Of a stretch of 64,000 nucleotides of DNA, positions 51,741 through 62,239 are shown piece after piece (position 1 is the stretch's first letter; each line of letters starts with the position of its first letter). The position numbers were made by a program, and so were the translations under genes. Origin of the DNA: Clostridium sp. K13 (lineage in GTDB: Bacteria; Bacillota; Clostridia; Clostridiales; Clostridiaceae); contig NZ_JAASHM010000008.1 in assembly GCF_019734195.1 (NCBI RefSeq), positions 61,276 to 125,275 of the forward strand, read 5' to 3'. The notes below the pieces were generated by a model, which was not told the origin of the DNA, ran no database searches, and worked only from the letters and a program-made list of their open reading frames with translations.

Positions 51741-51852
51741 TTAAGAGTCAAGAATTAAGAATAAAGCTTCTAAAACAGCTTTTTATTTTTATTTTAAAGC
51801 CAGTTTTACTGCCTTTACTCTCAACTCTCAACTCTAAACTCTTAATTCTTAA
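51741..51852. repeat. Palindromic element built of inverted degenerate heptamers
   Basis: Three heptamers (TTAAGAG, TCAAGAA, TTAAGAA; 51741-51761) face five inverse heptamers (CTCTCAA twice, CTCTAAA, CTCTTAA, TTCTTAA; 51818-51852) across about 56 bases. It fills the 237-base gap between mrnC and cysS and has no open reading frame. Confidence 0.65.
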
Positions 51853-51865
51853 ATAATTAATTAAA

Positions 51866-53266
51866 TTAATCTATCTTTTTCCATCTAACTCCTTGTGGAG
51901 TATCTAAAAGTTCTATTCCTTTAGCCTTTAAATCATCTCTTATTTTATCAGCTAAAGCAAAATTTCTATCTTTTCTAGCTTGTTGTCTTTCAGCTATTAA
52001 AGCCTCAATTTCTTCCTCTAAGTTTGCTTTAGTTGTTTTTTGTAGTATTCCTAACGGTAATCCTAATTCTCTTATTAACTCTAAGGCCTTTTCACATAAC
52101 TCCTTAGATGAATTAATTCCTATATTACTATTAATATCTCTTATTAAATCAAATAAAACTGAAATAGCATCTGCAGTATTAAAATCGTCATCCATCTTTT
52201 CAATATATCTTTGTCTATAAGCATCTAACGATTCTAAATACTTAACTTCCTCATCATTCATTTTTTCAACTTTAACTTCTGATATTAAATTTTCTAAGTT
52301 TCCTATAGCATTATATAATCTTTCAATAGAAGCTTTAGCTGATTCTAATAATTCATTACTAAAGTTTAATTGAATTCTATAGTGTCCTGATAACATTAAA
52401 AATCTTATTACATCTGCATCATATTCCTTTAATGCATCTCTTGCTGTTAAGAAGTTATTTAAAGACTTAGACATTTTTTGATTATTAACATTTAAAAATG
52501 CTGCATGCATCCAATAGTTTGCAAATTTTCTTCCTGTTAATGCTTCACTTTGAGCAATTTCATTTTCATGATGTGGGAATGCTAAATCCATACCTCCAGC
52601 ATGTATATCTATTGTATCTCCAAGTAAATTTTTAGCCATACATGAACATTCAATGTGCCATCCTGGTCTTCCTAATCCCCAAGGACATTCCCAAGCAGGT
52701 TCACCTGGTTTTTGTGCTTTCCAAATGGCAAAATCCATTGGATCTTCTTTTCTTTCATCAACATTTATTCTAGCTCCAGCTTGTAAATCTTCTAAATTTT
52801 GACCTATAAGCTGACCATAACCTGCAAACTTTTTAGTTCTGAAGTAAACATCTCCATTCACTTCATATGCATATCCCTTTTCTATTAATCCAGAAACGAA
52901 CTTGATTATTTCATCAATATATTCTGTAGCTCTTGGATTAGTAGTAGCTCTTTTAATATTAAGCCCGTCAGCATCTTTATAATACTCACAAATATATTTA
53001 TCCCCAATTTCTTTTACAGTCGTATTCTCTTCATTGGCCTTGTTTATCATCTTATCATCTATATCAGTAAAATTCTGAACAAAATTAACTTCATATCCTC
53101 TATATTCCATGTATCTTCTTATAGTATCAAAAACAATAAATGTTCTACCATTTCCTATATGAAAATAATTATAAACTGTTGGACCACAAACATACATGCT
53201 AACTTTCCCTGGATTTAACGGAATAAATTCTTCCTTTTTTCTAGTTAAAGAATTATATATTTTCAT
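51866..53266 (-). CDS. cysS: Cysteinyl-tRNA synthetase
   Basis: This 466-residue class I synthetase has the zinc cysteine in [19 protein letters not shown] (HIGN variant of HIGH), [36 protein letters not shown], and KMSKSLNNF. The C-terminal anticodon-binding helices follow. It lies downstream of proS by 32 bases. Confidence 0.96.
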   Translation of the reverse strand: MKIYNSLTRKKEEFIPLNPGKVSMYVCGPTVYNYFHIGNGRTFIVFDTIRRYMEYRGYEVNFVQNFTDIDDKMINKANEENTTVKEIGDKYICEYYKDADGLNIKRATTNPRATEYIDEIIKFVSGLIEKGYAYEVNGDVYFRTKKFAGYGQLIGQNLEDLQAGARINVDERKEDPMDFAIWKAQKPGEPAWECPWGLGRPGWHIECSCMAKNLLGDTIDIHAGGMDLAFPHHENEIAQSEALTGRKFANYWMHAAFLNVNNQKMSKSLNNFLTARDALKEYDADVIRFLMLSGHYRIQLNFSNELLESAKASIERLYNAIGNLENLISEVKVEKMNDEEVKYLESLDAYRQRYIEKMDDDFNTADAISVLFDLIRDINSNIGINSSKELCEKALELIRELGLPLGILQKTTKANLEEEIEALIAERQQARKDRNFALADKIRDDLKAKGIELLDTPQGVRWKKID

Positions 53267-53298
53267 TTAATAATACCTCCTTTTTTATTTTTTAAATT

Positions 53299-55008
53299 CT
53301 ATAATCTTATATTATTCTTTTCGAATTGAGATTTTACAGTCGTAATAACATCATCTATTTTTATTACTTCCATTTCACCATCTCTTAATTTAAATTCTAC
53401 TTCGCCATCAGTTATTTTTTTACCTACAGTAACTCTCATTGGAATTCCTATAAGTTCTGAATCCTTAAACTTAACTCCTGGTCTTTCATTTCTATCATCT
53501 AATATAGCATCTACACCAGCTTTTCTTAATTCTTCATATAATTTATTAGCTATTTCCATTTGTGCTTCATCTTTAATATTTACTGGAATTACAGAAACAT
53601 GATATGGTGCTACTGATAATGGCCATACTATACCATTTTCATCATGATGTTGTTCTATTATTGAAGCCATAGTTCTTGTAACACCAATTCCATAGCATCC
53701 CATAACAAATGGAGTATTCTTTCCATTTTCATCTATAAATGTAGCATTCATAGCTTCAGAATATTTAGTTCCTAATTTAAATATATGACCTACTTCAGTT
53801 CCTCTTGCTATAGTTACTTCAGCACCACATTCAGGACATTTTTCTCCATTTTCTATATTTCTAAAGTCTCCTACAGTTCCTTCAAAATCTCTTCTATAGT
53901 TAACATTTTTTAAGTGATATCCAGTTTCATTTGCTCCTGTTATCATGTTATACATATAAGTAACTTCTTCATCTACTAATAATAAGTCTACCTTTATTCC
54001 TACTGGTCCACCAAACCCAACTTCACAACCAGTTGCATTAGTATACTCTTCATGAGAAGCCATTATTATATCAGTTGAAGCTTTTGCTGCATTTGATACC
54101 TTTACTTCATTAACTTCTCTATCACCTCTAACAACTACACCTACTATTTTTCCATCAACGTTAAACATTAGAAGCTTAACAGTTTTCTTTGGCGATACTT
54201 TTAAGAAATCAGAAACTTCATCAATTCCCCTGCTATCTGGTGTAGCTACTTTTTCCATTTCTAATAATTCTTCTACTTCTGCCTTTTCTGGAGTTGCTTC
54301 TGCTTTTTCTATATTTGCAGCATAATCACAAGCGCTACAGAATACTACATCATCTTCTCCAACTTCTGACTTAACCATAAATTCAGCAGAATTTGATCCA
54401 CCAATTGCTCCTGAATCTGCAGCAACACACTTTGCATCTATTCCACATCTATTAAATATTTTTACATATGCATCGTGCATTTTATCATAAGATACATCTA
54501 ATCCTGCTTGATCCTTATCAAAGCTATAAGCATCTTTCATTATGAATTCTCTTGATCTCATAATTCCAAATCTTGGTCTTCTTTCATCTCTATATTTTGT
54601 TTGAATTTGATAAAGATTAACTGGTAATTGTTTGTATGATTTTATTTCATTTCTAGCAATATCAGTAAAAACTTCTTCATGAGTTGGTCCAAGACAAAAA
54701 TCTCTATTATTTCTGTCTTTTAATCTAAACATTTCATCTCCATAGACATCCCATCTACCTGATTCTTGCCATAATTCTGCTGGTAATACTGCTGAAGCTA
54801 AAAATTCTTGAGCTCCTGCTGCATTCATTTCTTCTCTAACTATATCTTCAATATTTTTTAGAACCTTTAAGCCTATTGGCATATAGTTATAAACCCCTGC
54901 AGCCATCTTTCTAATCATCCCTGCTCTAAGCATAAGCTTATGACTATCTATTTCTGCCTCTGCTGGTACTTCTCTTAATGTTGATACTAACATATTTGAC
55001 ATTTTCAT
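53299..55008 (-). CDS. proS: Prolyl-tRNA synthetase, bacterial type with editing insertion
   Basis: This 569-residue class II synthetase has motif 2 [26 protein letters not shown] YbaK-like editing insertion lies between about residues 225 and 380 ([29 protein letters not shown]), and motif 3 with the C-terminal anticodon domain follows. GGAGG lies 8 bases before the ATG. It is controlled by the T-box directly upstream. Confidence 0.96.
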   Translation of the reverse strand: MKMSNMLVSTLREVPAEAEIDSHKLMLRAGMIRKMAAGVYNYMPIGLKVLKNIEDIVREEMNAAGAQEFLASAVLPAELWQESGRWDVYGDEMFRLKDRNNRDFCLGPTHEEVFTDIARNEIKSYKQLPVNLYQIQTKYRDERRPRFGIMRSREFIMKDAYSFDKDQAGLDVSYDKMHDAYVKIFNRCGIDAKCVAADSGAIGGSNSAEFMVKSEVGEDDVVFCSACDYAANIEKAEATPEKAEVEELLEMEKVATPDSRGIDEVSDFLKVSPKKTVKLLMFNVDGKIVGVVVRGDREVNEVKVSNAAKASTDIIMASHEEYTNATGCEVGFGGPVGIKVDLLLVDEEVTYMYNMITGANETGYHLKNVNYRRDFEGTVGDFRNIENGEKCPECGAEVTIARGTEVGHIFKLGTKYSEAMNATFIDENGKNTPFVMGCYGIGVTRTMASIIEQHHDENGIVWPLSVAPYHVSVIPVNIKDEAQMEIANKLYEELRKAGVDAILDDRNERPGVKFKDSELIGIPMRVTVGKKITDGEVEFKLRDGEMEVIKIDDVITTVKSQFEKNNIRL

Positions 55009-55071
55009 AATTTTTTCCTCCAGACTGTCTATTTAATATTTTTATTAATTCATTACTTTATAATTTTAATT

Positions 55072-55275
55072 ATAAAAAAAGTTCCCCCTAATATAGAATT
55101 AGGGCGAACTTATATCCGCGGTACCACCTAAATTTGTGCTTTAATAATGATAACGGTGTTAAACCGATAGTTTTTACCTACAACTCAAAAGCTGGTTCAA
55201 AATCTATTGAAAATCTTACAGCCTACGGATTTTCTCTCTGAAAGGGCGATTTCTACTATTCTTCATCACTGCTTT
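55072..55275 (-). promoter_or_regulatory. T-box riboswitch for proS (specifier probably CCA)
   Basis: The minus strand has the T-box AGGTGGTACCGCGG (55116-55129) with the tRNA acceptor-binding bulge. It is followed by a terminator hairpin (AAGTTCGCCCTAAT with ATTAGGGGGAACTT) and a T-run (to about 55073). Stem I has the AGTA-GA element and GAACCAGC, where CCA (55193-55195), a Pro codon, is the likely specifier. Confidence 0.92.
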
Positions 55276-55299
55276 AAGTAATATTTTTTTGATTAATTA

Positions 55300-55328
55300 A
55301 TTATATAATCTTGAAAAAACTCTGTCAA
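55300..55328 (-). promoter_or_regulatory. proS promoter
   Basis: Perfect TTGACA (55323-55328), 17 bases, TATAAT (55300-55305), directly upstream of the T-box. Confidence 0.92.
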
Positions 55329-55345
55329 TAATAATAAAATTGAAA

Positions 55346-56020
55346 TTAAACAAGCTTTTCTCCTAAAATTAAATCCTCTGGGGTTGTAACCTTAATATTA
55401 GTATACTCACCATCATAAAGATATACTTTATATCCATACATTTCTGATACCATTGTATCATCAGTAACAATTACTTTATCTTCTTTCACTCTTTTATGGC
55501 ACTCAAAAATTTCATTAAATTTAAAAACTTGTGGTGTTTGAATCGCCATTAAATCTTCCCTATTAGGAGTTTTTATTGAAAAATTTCTTTCATCTTTGAT
55601 TTTTATAGTATCTTTAGGCATTACACCTGGCGCGCATGCTCCATAAACAGATGCATACTTTATTCCATCATTTATTATTCTATCTGAAAGAAATGGTCTT
55701 GCACCATCATGAATTAATACTATATCAGTTTTGCTATTTTCCAAACTTTTTAATCCATTATATACAGAATCTTGTCTTTCATTACCACCTATAATTATTT
55801 TATCAACCTTAAGAGAATACTTTTTTAAAATATTTTCTTTAAAATATTCTACTTCTTCCTTTGATAAAACAACTACTATATTATCTATTTTTTTATTTTC
55901 ATTAAACTTTTTAATTGTATAATAAATAATAGGCTTTCCTTTTATCTCAATGAATTGCTTGCTTACGGAAGCATTCATCCTTTTACCCTTTCCCCCTGCT
56001 AAAATAATAGCACTTATCAT
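55346..56020 (-). CDS. ispD: 2-C-methyl-D-erythritol 4-phosphate cytidylyltransferase
   Basis: Third step of the MEP isoprenoid pathway. The 224-residue protein begins MISAIILAGGKGKRMNASVSKQFIEIKGKPIIYYTI (nucleotide loop) and has VLIHDGARPFLS and VTDDTMVSEMYGYKVYLYDG. ispF is not next to it in this window. It follows yacL by 12 bases. Confidence 0.94.
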   Translation of the reverse strand: MISAIILAGGKGKRMNASVSKQFIEIKGKPIIYYTIKKFNENKKIDNIVVVLSKEEVEYFKENILKKYSLKVDKIIIGGNERQDSVYNGLKSLENSKTDIVLIHDGARPFLSDRIINDGIKYASVYGACAPGVMPKDTIKIKDERNFSIKTPNREDLMAIQTPQVFKFNEIFECHKRVKEDKVIVTDDTMVSEMYGYKVYLYDGEYTNIKVTTPEDLILGEKLV

Positions 56021-56032
56021 GAAATTTCTCCT

Positions 56033-57154
56033 TTAATTGTCCTTTGGTTTTGCAAATATCATTCTTCCAGCAGATGTTTGAAGAACAGATGTAACTATTA
56101 CAAAAATTTCTTCCCCAATGAATTTTCTTCCACCTTCAACAACAATCATAGTTCCATCATCTAAGTATCCAATTCCTTGTGTAGATTCTTTACCATCTTT
56201 TATAACTACAATTTTCATTTCTTCTCCTGGAAGAACTACTGGTTTTATTGCATTAGCCAAGTCATTTATATTCAAAACAGGTACACCTTGAAATTCAGCA
56301 ACTTTATTCAGGTTAAAATCATTTGTTATAACCTTTCCATTTAACTTTTGAGCAAGCTTTAATAGTTTACTATCAACTTCTGCTATTTCCTTAAAATCGC
56401 CTTCCCAAATTTCTGTTTCAATTTCTAGTTCTTTTTGAATCTTATTTAATATATCTAAGCCTCTTCTTCCTCTATTTCTTTTTAGAGAATCTGATGAATC
56501 GGATATATGACGAAGTTCATCTAAAACAAAACTAGGTATAACTAAAGTTCCTTCTATAAATCCAGTCTTACACAAATCAAAAATTCTACCATCAATTATA
56601 ACAGATGTATCTAATACCTTTGCAGTACTCTTTATTGAACCTTTAGATTTCTTTTCTTTTTCCTTATCCTTATCTCTTATATTATTCTTTTTAAATATAA
56701 GTAAAGTTGATGAAATATCATCCCTTTTCTTTATGAATATCTCTGCTCCAATTATTGCCGCTATTAACTCTAATAATACAAATATTATAGGTCCTATAGC
56801 AGGATGTATTCCTGAAAATATTCCTGAAAAAGGAGCTCCTATAAATGCTGCAATAATCAATCCTATTAAAGTTCCTACACTCCCAAAAATCAATTCTTGT
56901 GCACTTAATCGTTGAATATTTTTTTCCATTTTATCTATAGTACTTGATATTAATTTATATAATCCTGGTGAAATAAAATAAAAAATAATTCCGAATAATA
57001 ACATACAAAAAACATAAAGTATTGTAGTTGCTACTGCACCTTTAATAATGTGGATTTTAAATCCTCTTCCAATAGCTAATACCCCTTCACAAACAATATA
57101 TCCAATGACTAATCCTAAAAGAGTAAAAATAATCTTTAAACCTTTTTTAAACAA
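56033..57154 (-). CDS. PIN/TRAM-domain membrane protein (YacL-like)
   Basis: This 373-residue protein has four membrane segments in its first 145 residues. A PIN nuclease-like domain follows ([55 protein letters not shown], then [27 protein letters not shown]), and a C-terminal TRAM-like domain ends the protein. It belongs to the disA-yacL-ispD locus. RNA cleavage is inferred from the domains only. Confidence 0.88.
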   Translation of the reverse strand: MFKKGLKIIFTLLGLVIGYIVCEGVLAIGRGFKIHIIKGAVATTILYVFCMLLFGIIFYFISPGLYKLISSTIDKMEKNIQRLSAQELIFGSVGTLIGLIIAAFIGAPFSGIFSGIHPAIGPIIFVLLELIAAIIGAEIFIKKRDDISSTLLIFKKNNIRDKDKEKEKKSKGSIKSTAKVLDTSVIIDGRIFDLCKTGFIEGTLVIPSFVLDELRHISDSSDSLKRNRGRRGLDILNKIQKELEIETEIWEGDFKEIAEVDSKLLKLAQKLNGKVITNDFNLNKVAEFQGVPVLNINDLANAIKPVVLPGEEMKIVVIKDGKESTQGIGYLDDGTMIVVEGGRKFIGEEIFVIVTSVLQTSAGRMIFAKPKDN

Positions 57155-57332
57155 AAACTCACCTCCTATTAAAAGCTATACATAATAGTTATAAATAACC
57201 ATTTTTTATTATACCATAATATTAATATTACTATTACTAGTATTTAAATTTTAAAATTAAATATTAATACCCCCTATAAAAATAAACACAGGTTGTTTAT
57301 TATAATATTAAACAATACAGACAAGGGTTGTA

Positions 57333-57797
57333 TTGACAAAATTGTCTGAAAATACTTATAATTTATATAAGGATTATATTTCTAAGGAGTTGAGGCAAAT
57401 GAAAGACATTATATTTGATAGCTTTCAAAATGACGTCAGTGAATCTCTATTAAGACACAAAAGTATTCTCGATGTTCTAACTAAATATACTGAATCTAGT
57501 TCTAGAATTAACAGAGCAGTAGCTAAAGCTGTTACAAACTGTGGTTGCATTGAGATAAATGCAAAAAAGCAATGTCTGCCAAATGAAGACAACTCATTGG
57601 AAGATTTATCTAAGTGTTTAAAAACTCATGTAGATGGTTGCTTATGTGAAAACTGCCGTGAAGTTATAGAAAGAGAAATTGGTAATAATTTATTCTATCT
57701 TACTTCTCTTTGTAATCTTCTTGATATAAATCTTTACGACGTTCTATTGAAAGAAAGCGATAAAATTAACACCCTGGGTAAATTTACCTTTAGATAA
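57333..57797 (+). CDS. Unknown small Cys-rich protein, MazG-like C-terminus
   Basis: The frame opens with TTG at 57333 (154 residues). An ATG at 57399 with AAGGAG 9 bases upstream would give 132 residues. I do not recognise a named family. The last 45 residues (CENCREVIEREIGNNLFYLTSLCNLLDINLYDVLLKESDKINTLGKF) resemble the MazG-type all-alpha NTP pyrophosphohydrolase helix, but the metal-binding ExxD reads ExxN. Cysteines cluster as CGC, C, C and CxCxxC. It is on the plus strand between the minus-strand genes yacL and disA and has its own terminator. Confidence 0.7.
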   Translation: MTKLSENTYNLYKDYISKELRQMKDIIFDSFQNDVSESLLRHKSILDVLTKYTESSSRINRAVAKAVTNCGCIEINAKKQCLPNEDNSLEDLSKCLKTHVDGCLCENCREVIEREIGNNLFYLTSLCNLLDINLYDVLLKESDKINTLGKFTFR

Positions 57798-57833
57798 ATA
57801 TATAAGCAGGTTTATACCTGCTTATATATTTTT
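57796..57833. terminator. Bidirectional terminator between the unknown gene and disA
   Basis: AAATATATAAGCAGGT pairs with ACCTGCTTATATATTT around TTAT, with T and A runs on the two sides. Confidence 0.88.
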
Positions 57834-57866
57834 ACCAATATTTTATATTAATATTCTATTTATTAA

Positions 57867-58931
57867 TTAAATTTCTTTCTTTAAGTGAATTTGTTCTTTT
57901 ATTCTCTTTAATCCACTTCTTATTGCAGTCGATCTAGCTTCTCCTATACCTTCAACTTGATCTAACTCATCTTTACTTGCAGTAATTACATATTTTAATT
58001 TACTAAAATGTTTTATTAAATTTTCAATTACATTAGTTGGTATTCTAGGAATTTTAAATAATATTCTATATCCCTTTGGAGAAATTAATGTATCTACTAA
58101 TGGTACCCCACCAAATCCAAGTACCTTAGCTATAATTTCTAAGTCAACTAGCTCTTCCGAATTTAACTTTTGAATATCTTTATATATGCTATTATGATCT
58201 GCATTCTCTTCACAATAATCCCTTATTAAAAGTATTCCATCCCTTTCTATATATCTTATTAATTCATTAAGTTGCATAGAAATAAGTCTACCTTCATTAC
58301 CAAGTTCTAAAATATATCTTTTTATCTCTTCAACTATTCTCATAACCATTTCAGTTCTTTGTATTGCAGTTACCACATCAAAAATAGTTGTCAAATCTTG
58401 AAACTCTAAGATATTTAAATTATTTATTACCCTTTCCAACACATTAACATACTTCTCTAAAGTTTGAATCGCCTGATTAGCTCTTGCTAATATGACACTA
58501 CTATCTTGTAATATATATTTAATATCGCCTTTGTAGATTGTAATAATATTTCTTCTTTGAGATATTGCAACAACTATAGTATCAGTCTGTTTTGCAATTC
58601 TCTGTGCTGTTCTATGTCTCGTTCCTGTTTCATAGGTTGTTACAGATGGATCTGGTAATAATTGTGCATTCGCACAAACTATCTTTCTTAAGTCTTGACT
58701 TAATACTATTGCTCCATCCATTTTAGCTAGCTCATAAATATATGCTGGTGTATACTCTGAATTTATATTAAATCCACCATCCACTATATCCATTACATCT
58801 TCAGAATCACCTAAAACTATTAATCCACCAGTCTTAGCTCTTAGAATGTTTTCTAATCCTTCTCTCAAATTTGTTCCTGGACTAACTATTTTTAATATAT
58901 TTTTTATTTCATTATCATCCTTAATTCTCAT
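57867..58931 (-). CDS. disA: Diadenylate cyclase DisA (DNA integrity scanning)
   Basis: Makes c-di-AMP and scans DNA for damage. The start is taken at the ATG at 58931 ([29 protein letters not shown], 354 residues), 6 bases after AGGTG. The cyclase motifs DGAIVLS and [16 protein letters not shown] are intact. A helical linker and a C-terminal HhH domain ([36 protein letters not shown]) follow. It lies 56 bases after radA. Confidence 0.95.
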   Translation of the reverse strand: MRIKDDNEIKNILKIVSPGTNLREGLENILRAKTGGLIVLGDSEDVMDIVDGGFNINSEYTPAYIYELAKMDGAIVLSQDLRKIVCANAQLLPDPSVTTYETGTRHRTAQRIAKQTDTIVVAISQRRNIITIYKGDIKYILQDSSVILARANQAIQTLEKYVNVLERVINNLNILEFQDLTTIFDVVTAIQRTEMVMRIVEEIKRYILELGNEGRLISMQLNELIRYIERDGILLIRDYCEENADHNSIYKDIQKLNSEELVDLEIIAKVLGFGGVPLVDTLISPKGYRILFKIPRIPTNVIENLIKHFSKLKYVITASKDELDQVEGIGEARSTAIRSGLKRIKEQIHLKKEI

Positions 58932-58987
58932 GCTAATCACCTAATCTATTAATTTCACATACTTTCTATAATAATTATATTCTACAC

Positions 58988-60379
58988 CTATTTATATACA
59001 TCTGCTATAACATCATTTAATGTTTTCATTGACATTATTTTTATGTTAGATATTTTAACATCTTTACTAAATGATCCTTTAGCTACATATACTTTTTTAA
59101 ATCCCATTCTGGCTAATTCTTTAACTCTTACTTCTATAGATGGAACCTTTTTAAGTTCTCCTGTTAATCCTACATCTGCTATAAATGCAATATTAGCCTC
59201 TATTCCTCTTTGCTTTACAGATGAAACTATACTCATAATAACAGCTAAATTAATACCTTGCTCCCTTATTCGCATTCCACCAGTAGTCTTTATAATAACA
59301 TTCTTATCATAAAGATTTATTCCACCTCTTTGCTCTAAAATAGATATTAATGTATTTAACTTATCTTTTCCTAAGGTTTCACCTATTCTAGTTGGATACG
59401 GAGTAAATGTTTTTGATACTAAACTTTCTACTTCTGTAATTATAGGTCTAGAACCTTCTTTTATAACTGTTAATGTACTTCCTGATACTATCTCCCCATC
59501 TTCTCTTTTAGTCATAAAGAATTCCGATGGATTATCAATAGAAATCATACCCTTTTCAGACATTTGAAAAAATCCTGTTTCTCCAGTACTTCCAAATCTA
59601 TTTTTTGAACTTACAAGTCCTCTTAATTCCTCATCAGTATCGCATTCAATAATTAATACTGTATCAACTAAATGTTCTAACGCTCTAAGCCCAGCTAGTT
59701 CATCCGCCTTTGTCATTTGCCCAACTATAATTACGGCTCTTTGCCTTTTATCATCTTTTGCTATTCTTAAAAGTTCATTGGCACACTCCATTGTTTGAGT
59801 AGGAGATCCAGCTCTTGCAGGAAATGAATTCTCCATAGTAAATGTTTGAATACTATCTATAATTAATAAATCTGGATCTATTTCATCAACAGCAGCTACA
59901 ACATTATCCATACTTGTTTCTTGAACAACCCATATATTATCATTAATTTTATCTAATATTCTATCCGCTCTATTTTTAATTTGACTATCACTTTCTTCTC
60001 CAGATGCATAAATAACTTTATGTCCACCTCTAGCAATATTATCTGCTACTTGTAATAATAAAGTTGATTTTCCAGCTCCTGGCCTTGCAGTTATTATAGT
60101 AATAGAATCCTTAACTATTCCTCCACCCATAACTCTATCAAATTCACTGATTCCAGTTATAATTCTATCACTTTTACTCGAAGTCACTTCCGCTAACTTT
60201 TTAATAGGCTTTTTAGATAATTGTCTTACCTTCACAGCTTCTTTAGCTGCCTTATTTTGTTGAACAACTTGTTCTTCATTAAATGTATTCCAACTACTAC
60301 AATCTGGACATTTTCCCATCCATTTTGGTGATTCATATCCACATTCTTGACATATAAATACGGATTTTATCTTTGCCAT
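58988..60379 (-). CDS. radA: DNA repair protein RadA (Sms)
   Basis: This 463-residue RecA-like branch-migration ATPase has the N-terminal zinc finger CQECGYESPKWMGKCPDCSSW, Walker A ARPGAGKST, the KNRFGSTGETGFF motif and a C-terminal Lon-like domain (GGINLYDKNVIIKTTGGMRIREQGINLAVIMSI). It partners with disA, as in other Firmicutes. Confidence 0.95.
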   Translation of the reverse strand: MAKIKSVFICQECGYESPKWMGKCPDCSSWNTFNEEQVVQQNKAAKEAVKVRQLSKKPIKKLAEVTSSKSDRIITGISEFDRVMGGGIVKDSITIITARPGAGKSTLLLQVADNIARGGHKVIYASGEESDSQIKNRADRILDKINDNIWVVQETSMDNVVAAVDEIDPDLLIIDSIQTFTMENSFPARAGSPTQTMECANELLRIAKDDKRQRAVIIVGQMTKADELAGLRALEHLVDTVLIIECDTDEELRGLVSSKNRFGSTGETGFFQMSEKGMISIDNPSEFFMTKREDGEIVSGSTLTVIKEGSRPIITEVESLVSKTFTPYPTRIGETLGKDKLNTLISILEQRGGINLYDKNVIIKTTGGMRIREQGINLAVIMSIVSSVKQRGIEANIAFIADVGLTGELKKVPSIEVRVKELARMGFKKVYVAKGSFSKDVKISNIKIMSMKTLNDVIADVYK

Positions 60380-60575
60380 ACTTTCACCACTCTATCTATC
60401 TTTAAAATTTAATATTTTATAGTATCATATTACTAATACCTTAACCTTTTAAATTAAAAATTATATTCTAAATCACGTTAAAATAACTAAAAATAAAATT
60501 TAAAGTCTTACTTAAATTCCAATTTACTCTATATAATATAACATACTTAAAATATAAAAAATATAAAAAGTATAA

Positions 60576-60616
60576 AAATAAACCATAAGGTCTATATTAA
60601 CTCTTATGGTTTATTT
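60576..60616. terminator. Terminator after nagB
   Basis: AAATAAACCATAAG (60576-60589) pairs with CTTATGGTTTATTT (60603-60616) around a 13-base loop. It lies in the 271-base gap between nagB and radA, which otherwise is AT-rich with a short tandem TTCTATACTTA-like repeat (60614-60645). Confidence 0.8.
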
Positions 60617-60650
60617 CTATACTTATTTCTATACTTTTTTCTATAATTTA

Positions 60651-61382
60651 TTAATTTTCAATAAGCTTTGCTGCTTCTTTATCTACTATTACAGTAACAT
60701 CTCTATGCATTTGTAGCATTGATGCTGGATTTTCAGTAGTAATTTTGCCTGAGAATAATCCTTTAATAGCTTCTGCCTTACTTTCTCCTGATGCAATAAG
60801 AATAATCTTTTTAGCTTTCATTATTCCACCTACACCCATTGTAATAGCTGTTCTTGGAACATCATCAATGTTGTCAAAAAATCTTGCATTTGCTTCTATA
60901 GTGTTTTCTGTTAAAGATATTACATGAGTACCAGCAGATAAGTGTTCATCTGGCTCATTAAATGCAATATGTCCATTATTTCCAACGCCTAAAAGTTGGA
61001 TATCTATTCCACCTAATTCTATTATTCTTTTATCATATTCTTTACATTCAACTTCTAAATCTTTAGCTAATCCATTTGGTACAAATGTGTTAGCTACGTC
61101 TATATTTATATGATTAAATAGATTATCATTCATAAAATATCTATAGCTTTGACTATGTTCTGGATTTAGTCCTATATATTCGTCTAAGTTTACAGTTGTT
61201 ATTTTTGAAAAATCCAACTCTTTATTTTCATACATTTTTATTAACTCTTTATACATTCCTATTGGTGATCCACCTGTAGCTAAACCTAAAATTGCATTTG
61301 GTTTTTCCTTTATAACCTTAGAAAACTCACTTGCTGCAACCTTACTTAATTCTTCATAACTATTAACAACTCTTAAATTCAT
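60651..61382 (-). CDS. nagB: Glucosamine-6-phosphate deaminase
   Basis: Turns glucosamine-6-phosphate into fructose-6-phosphate and ammonia. The 243-residue protein has LGLATGGSPIGMYKEL, TVNLDEYIGLNPEHSQSYRYFM, GVGNNGHIAFNEP and VILIASGESKAEAIKGLF. The Asp and His catalytic residues are present (in NLDEYIG and GHIAFNEP). It overlaps the nagR stop by four bases. nagA is not present here. Confidence 0.95.
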   Translation of the reverse strand: MNLRVVNSYEELSKVAASEFSKVIKEKPNAILGLATGGSPIGMYKELIKMYENKELDFSKITTVNLDEYIGLNPEHSQSYRYFMNDNLFNHINIDVANTFVPNGLAKDLEVECKEYDKRIIELGGIDIQLLGVGNNGHIAFNEPDEHLSAGTHVISLTENTIEANARFFDNIDDVPRTAITMGVGGIMKAKKIILIASGESKAEAIKGLFSGKITTENPASMLQMHRDVTVIVDKEAAKLIEN

Positions 61383-62101
61383 AATACTTCTCCCTCTTTT
61401 CTTGAAATATTTACTTGTAAAGTAAATTTATCTGATTTATAAAATGCCTCTTCTAAAAATAAAAGCTTATCTGTATTAGTAAATGTTTTACTAACTACTT
61501 TCAATATTGGTGTATCAATTTCACACTCTAGTATTTTTCTTATTTCATCATCAACATTAACTGCTACTATAGATGAATTAGAATTTGTAATTATATATCC
61601 AAATCCCTCTAAAACCTTATATAAAGATCCTTCTAACATTTCCTTATTTAAATGACCACAATAATCTACCGGTATATATACAGTTTCTACTGCAATACAT
61701 TCATTATCTACTATTCTTTTTCTTGATATTTTATATAATCTATCTAATATAAAAACATCCTGTATATCTTCAGGTGTATCTATAATTTCAAATTCTACAA
61801 CTTTAGTTTCTAATGATCTACCACTTTGTTTTATCATCTCAGTGAAACTCATCATATCTTTTTGGTTTACCTTTTGTTCACATACAAAAGTTCCCTTACC
61901 TTTTTTTCTTGTTAATACTCCTTCTTGAACTAACTCTCCGATAGCTTGTCTTATTGTCATTCTACTAACATCATAAATTTCACAAAGTTCTCTTTCACTA
62001 GAAATACATTCTCCAGCTTTCCAAACTCCACTAGCTATCTTCTTTATAAAATCATTTTTTAACTGATAATATACTGGTATTGGACTATTTTTATCTATCA
62101 T
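61379..62101 (-). CDS. nagR: GntR/HutC-family regulator, NagR-like
   Basis: This 240-residue protein has an N-terminal winged helix (PVYYQLKNDFIKKIASGVWKAGECISSERELCEIYDVSRMTIRQAIGELVQEGVLTRKKGKGTF). A UTRA ligand domain follows (SLETKVVEFEIIDTPEDIQDVFILDRLYKISRKRIVDNECIAVETVYIP). It is co-transcribed with nagB and has a DasR/NagR-type operator over its own promoter. The ligand is probably an amino-sugar phosphate. Confidence 0.9.
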   Translation of the reverse strand: MIDKNSPIPVYYQLKNDFIKKIASGVWKAGECISSERELCEIYDVSRMTIRQAIGELVQEGVLTRKKGKGTFVCEQKVNQKDMMSFTEMIKQSGRSLETKVVEFEIIDTPEDIQDVFILDRLYKISRKRIVDNECIAVETVYIPVDYCGHLNKEMLEGSLYKVLEGFGYIITNSNSSIVAVNVDDEIRKILECEIDTPILKVVSKTFTNTDKLLFLEEAFYKSDKFTLQVNISRKEGEVL

Positions 62102-62119
62102 ATTATCACTCCCACTGTT

Positions 62120-62148
62120 ATTATATGATAGATATATATAGTTGTCTA
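62120..62148 (-). promoter_or_regulatory. nagR-nagB promoter
   Basis: TAGACA (62143-62148), 17 bases, TATAAT (62120-62125) on the minus strand, 19 bases before the nagR start. Confidence 0.85.
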
Positions 62149-62155
62149 TACCAGT
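62140..62155 (-). promoter_or_regulatory. NagR/DasR-type operator (dre site)
   Basis: The 16-mer ACTGGTATAGACAACT on the minus strand matches the DasR/YvoA-type site pattern (ACTGGTCTAGACCACT) at 14 of 16 positions. It covers the -35 of the nagR promoter, so self-repression is expected. Confidence 0.82.
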
Positions 62156-62239
62156 TAGAAAAATTTTTTAATAAACAAATATGCATATTTATTTATTATT
62201 TGGAAATGCTATCTATATAAATTGCAAGGAGATGGTATT

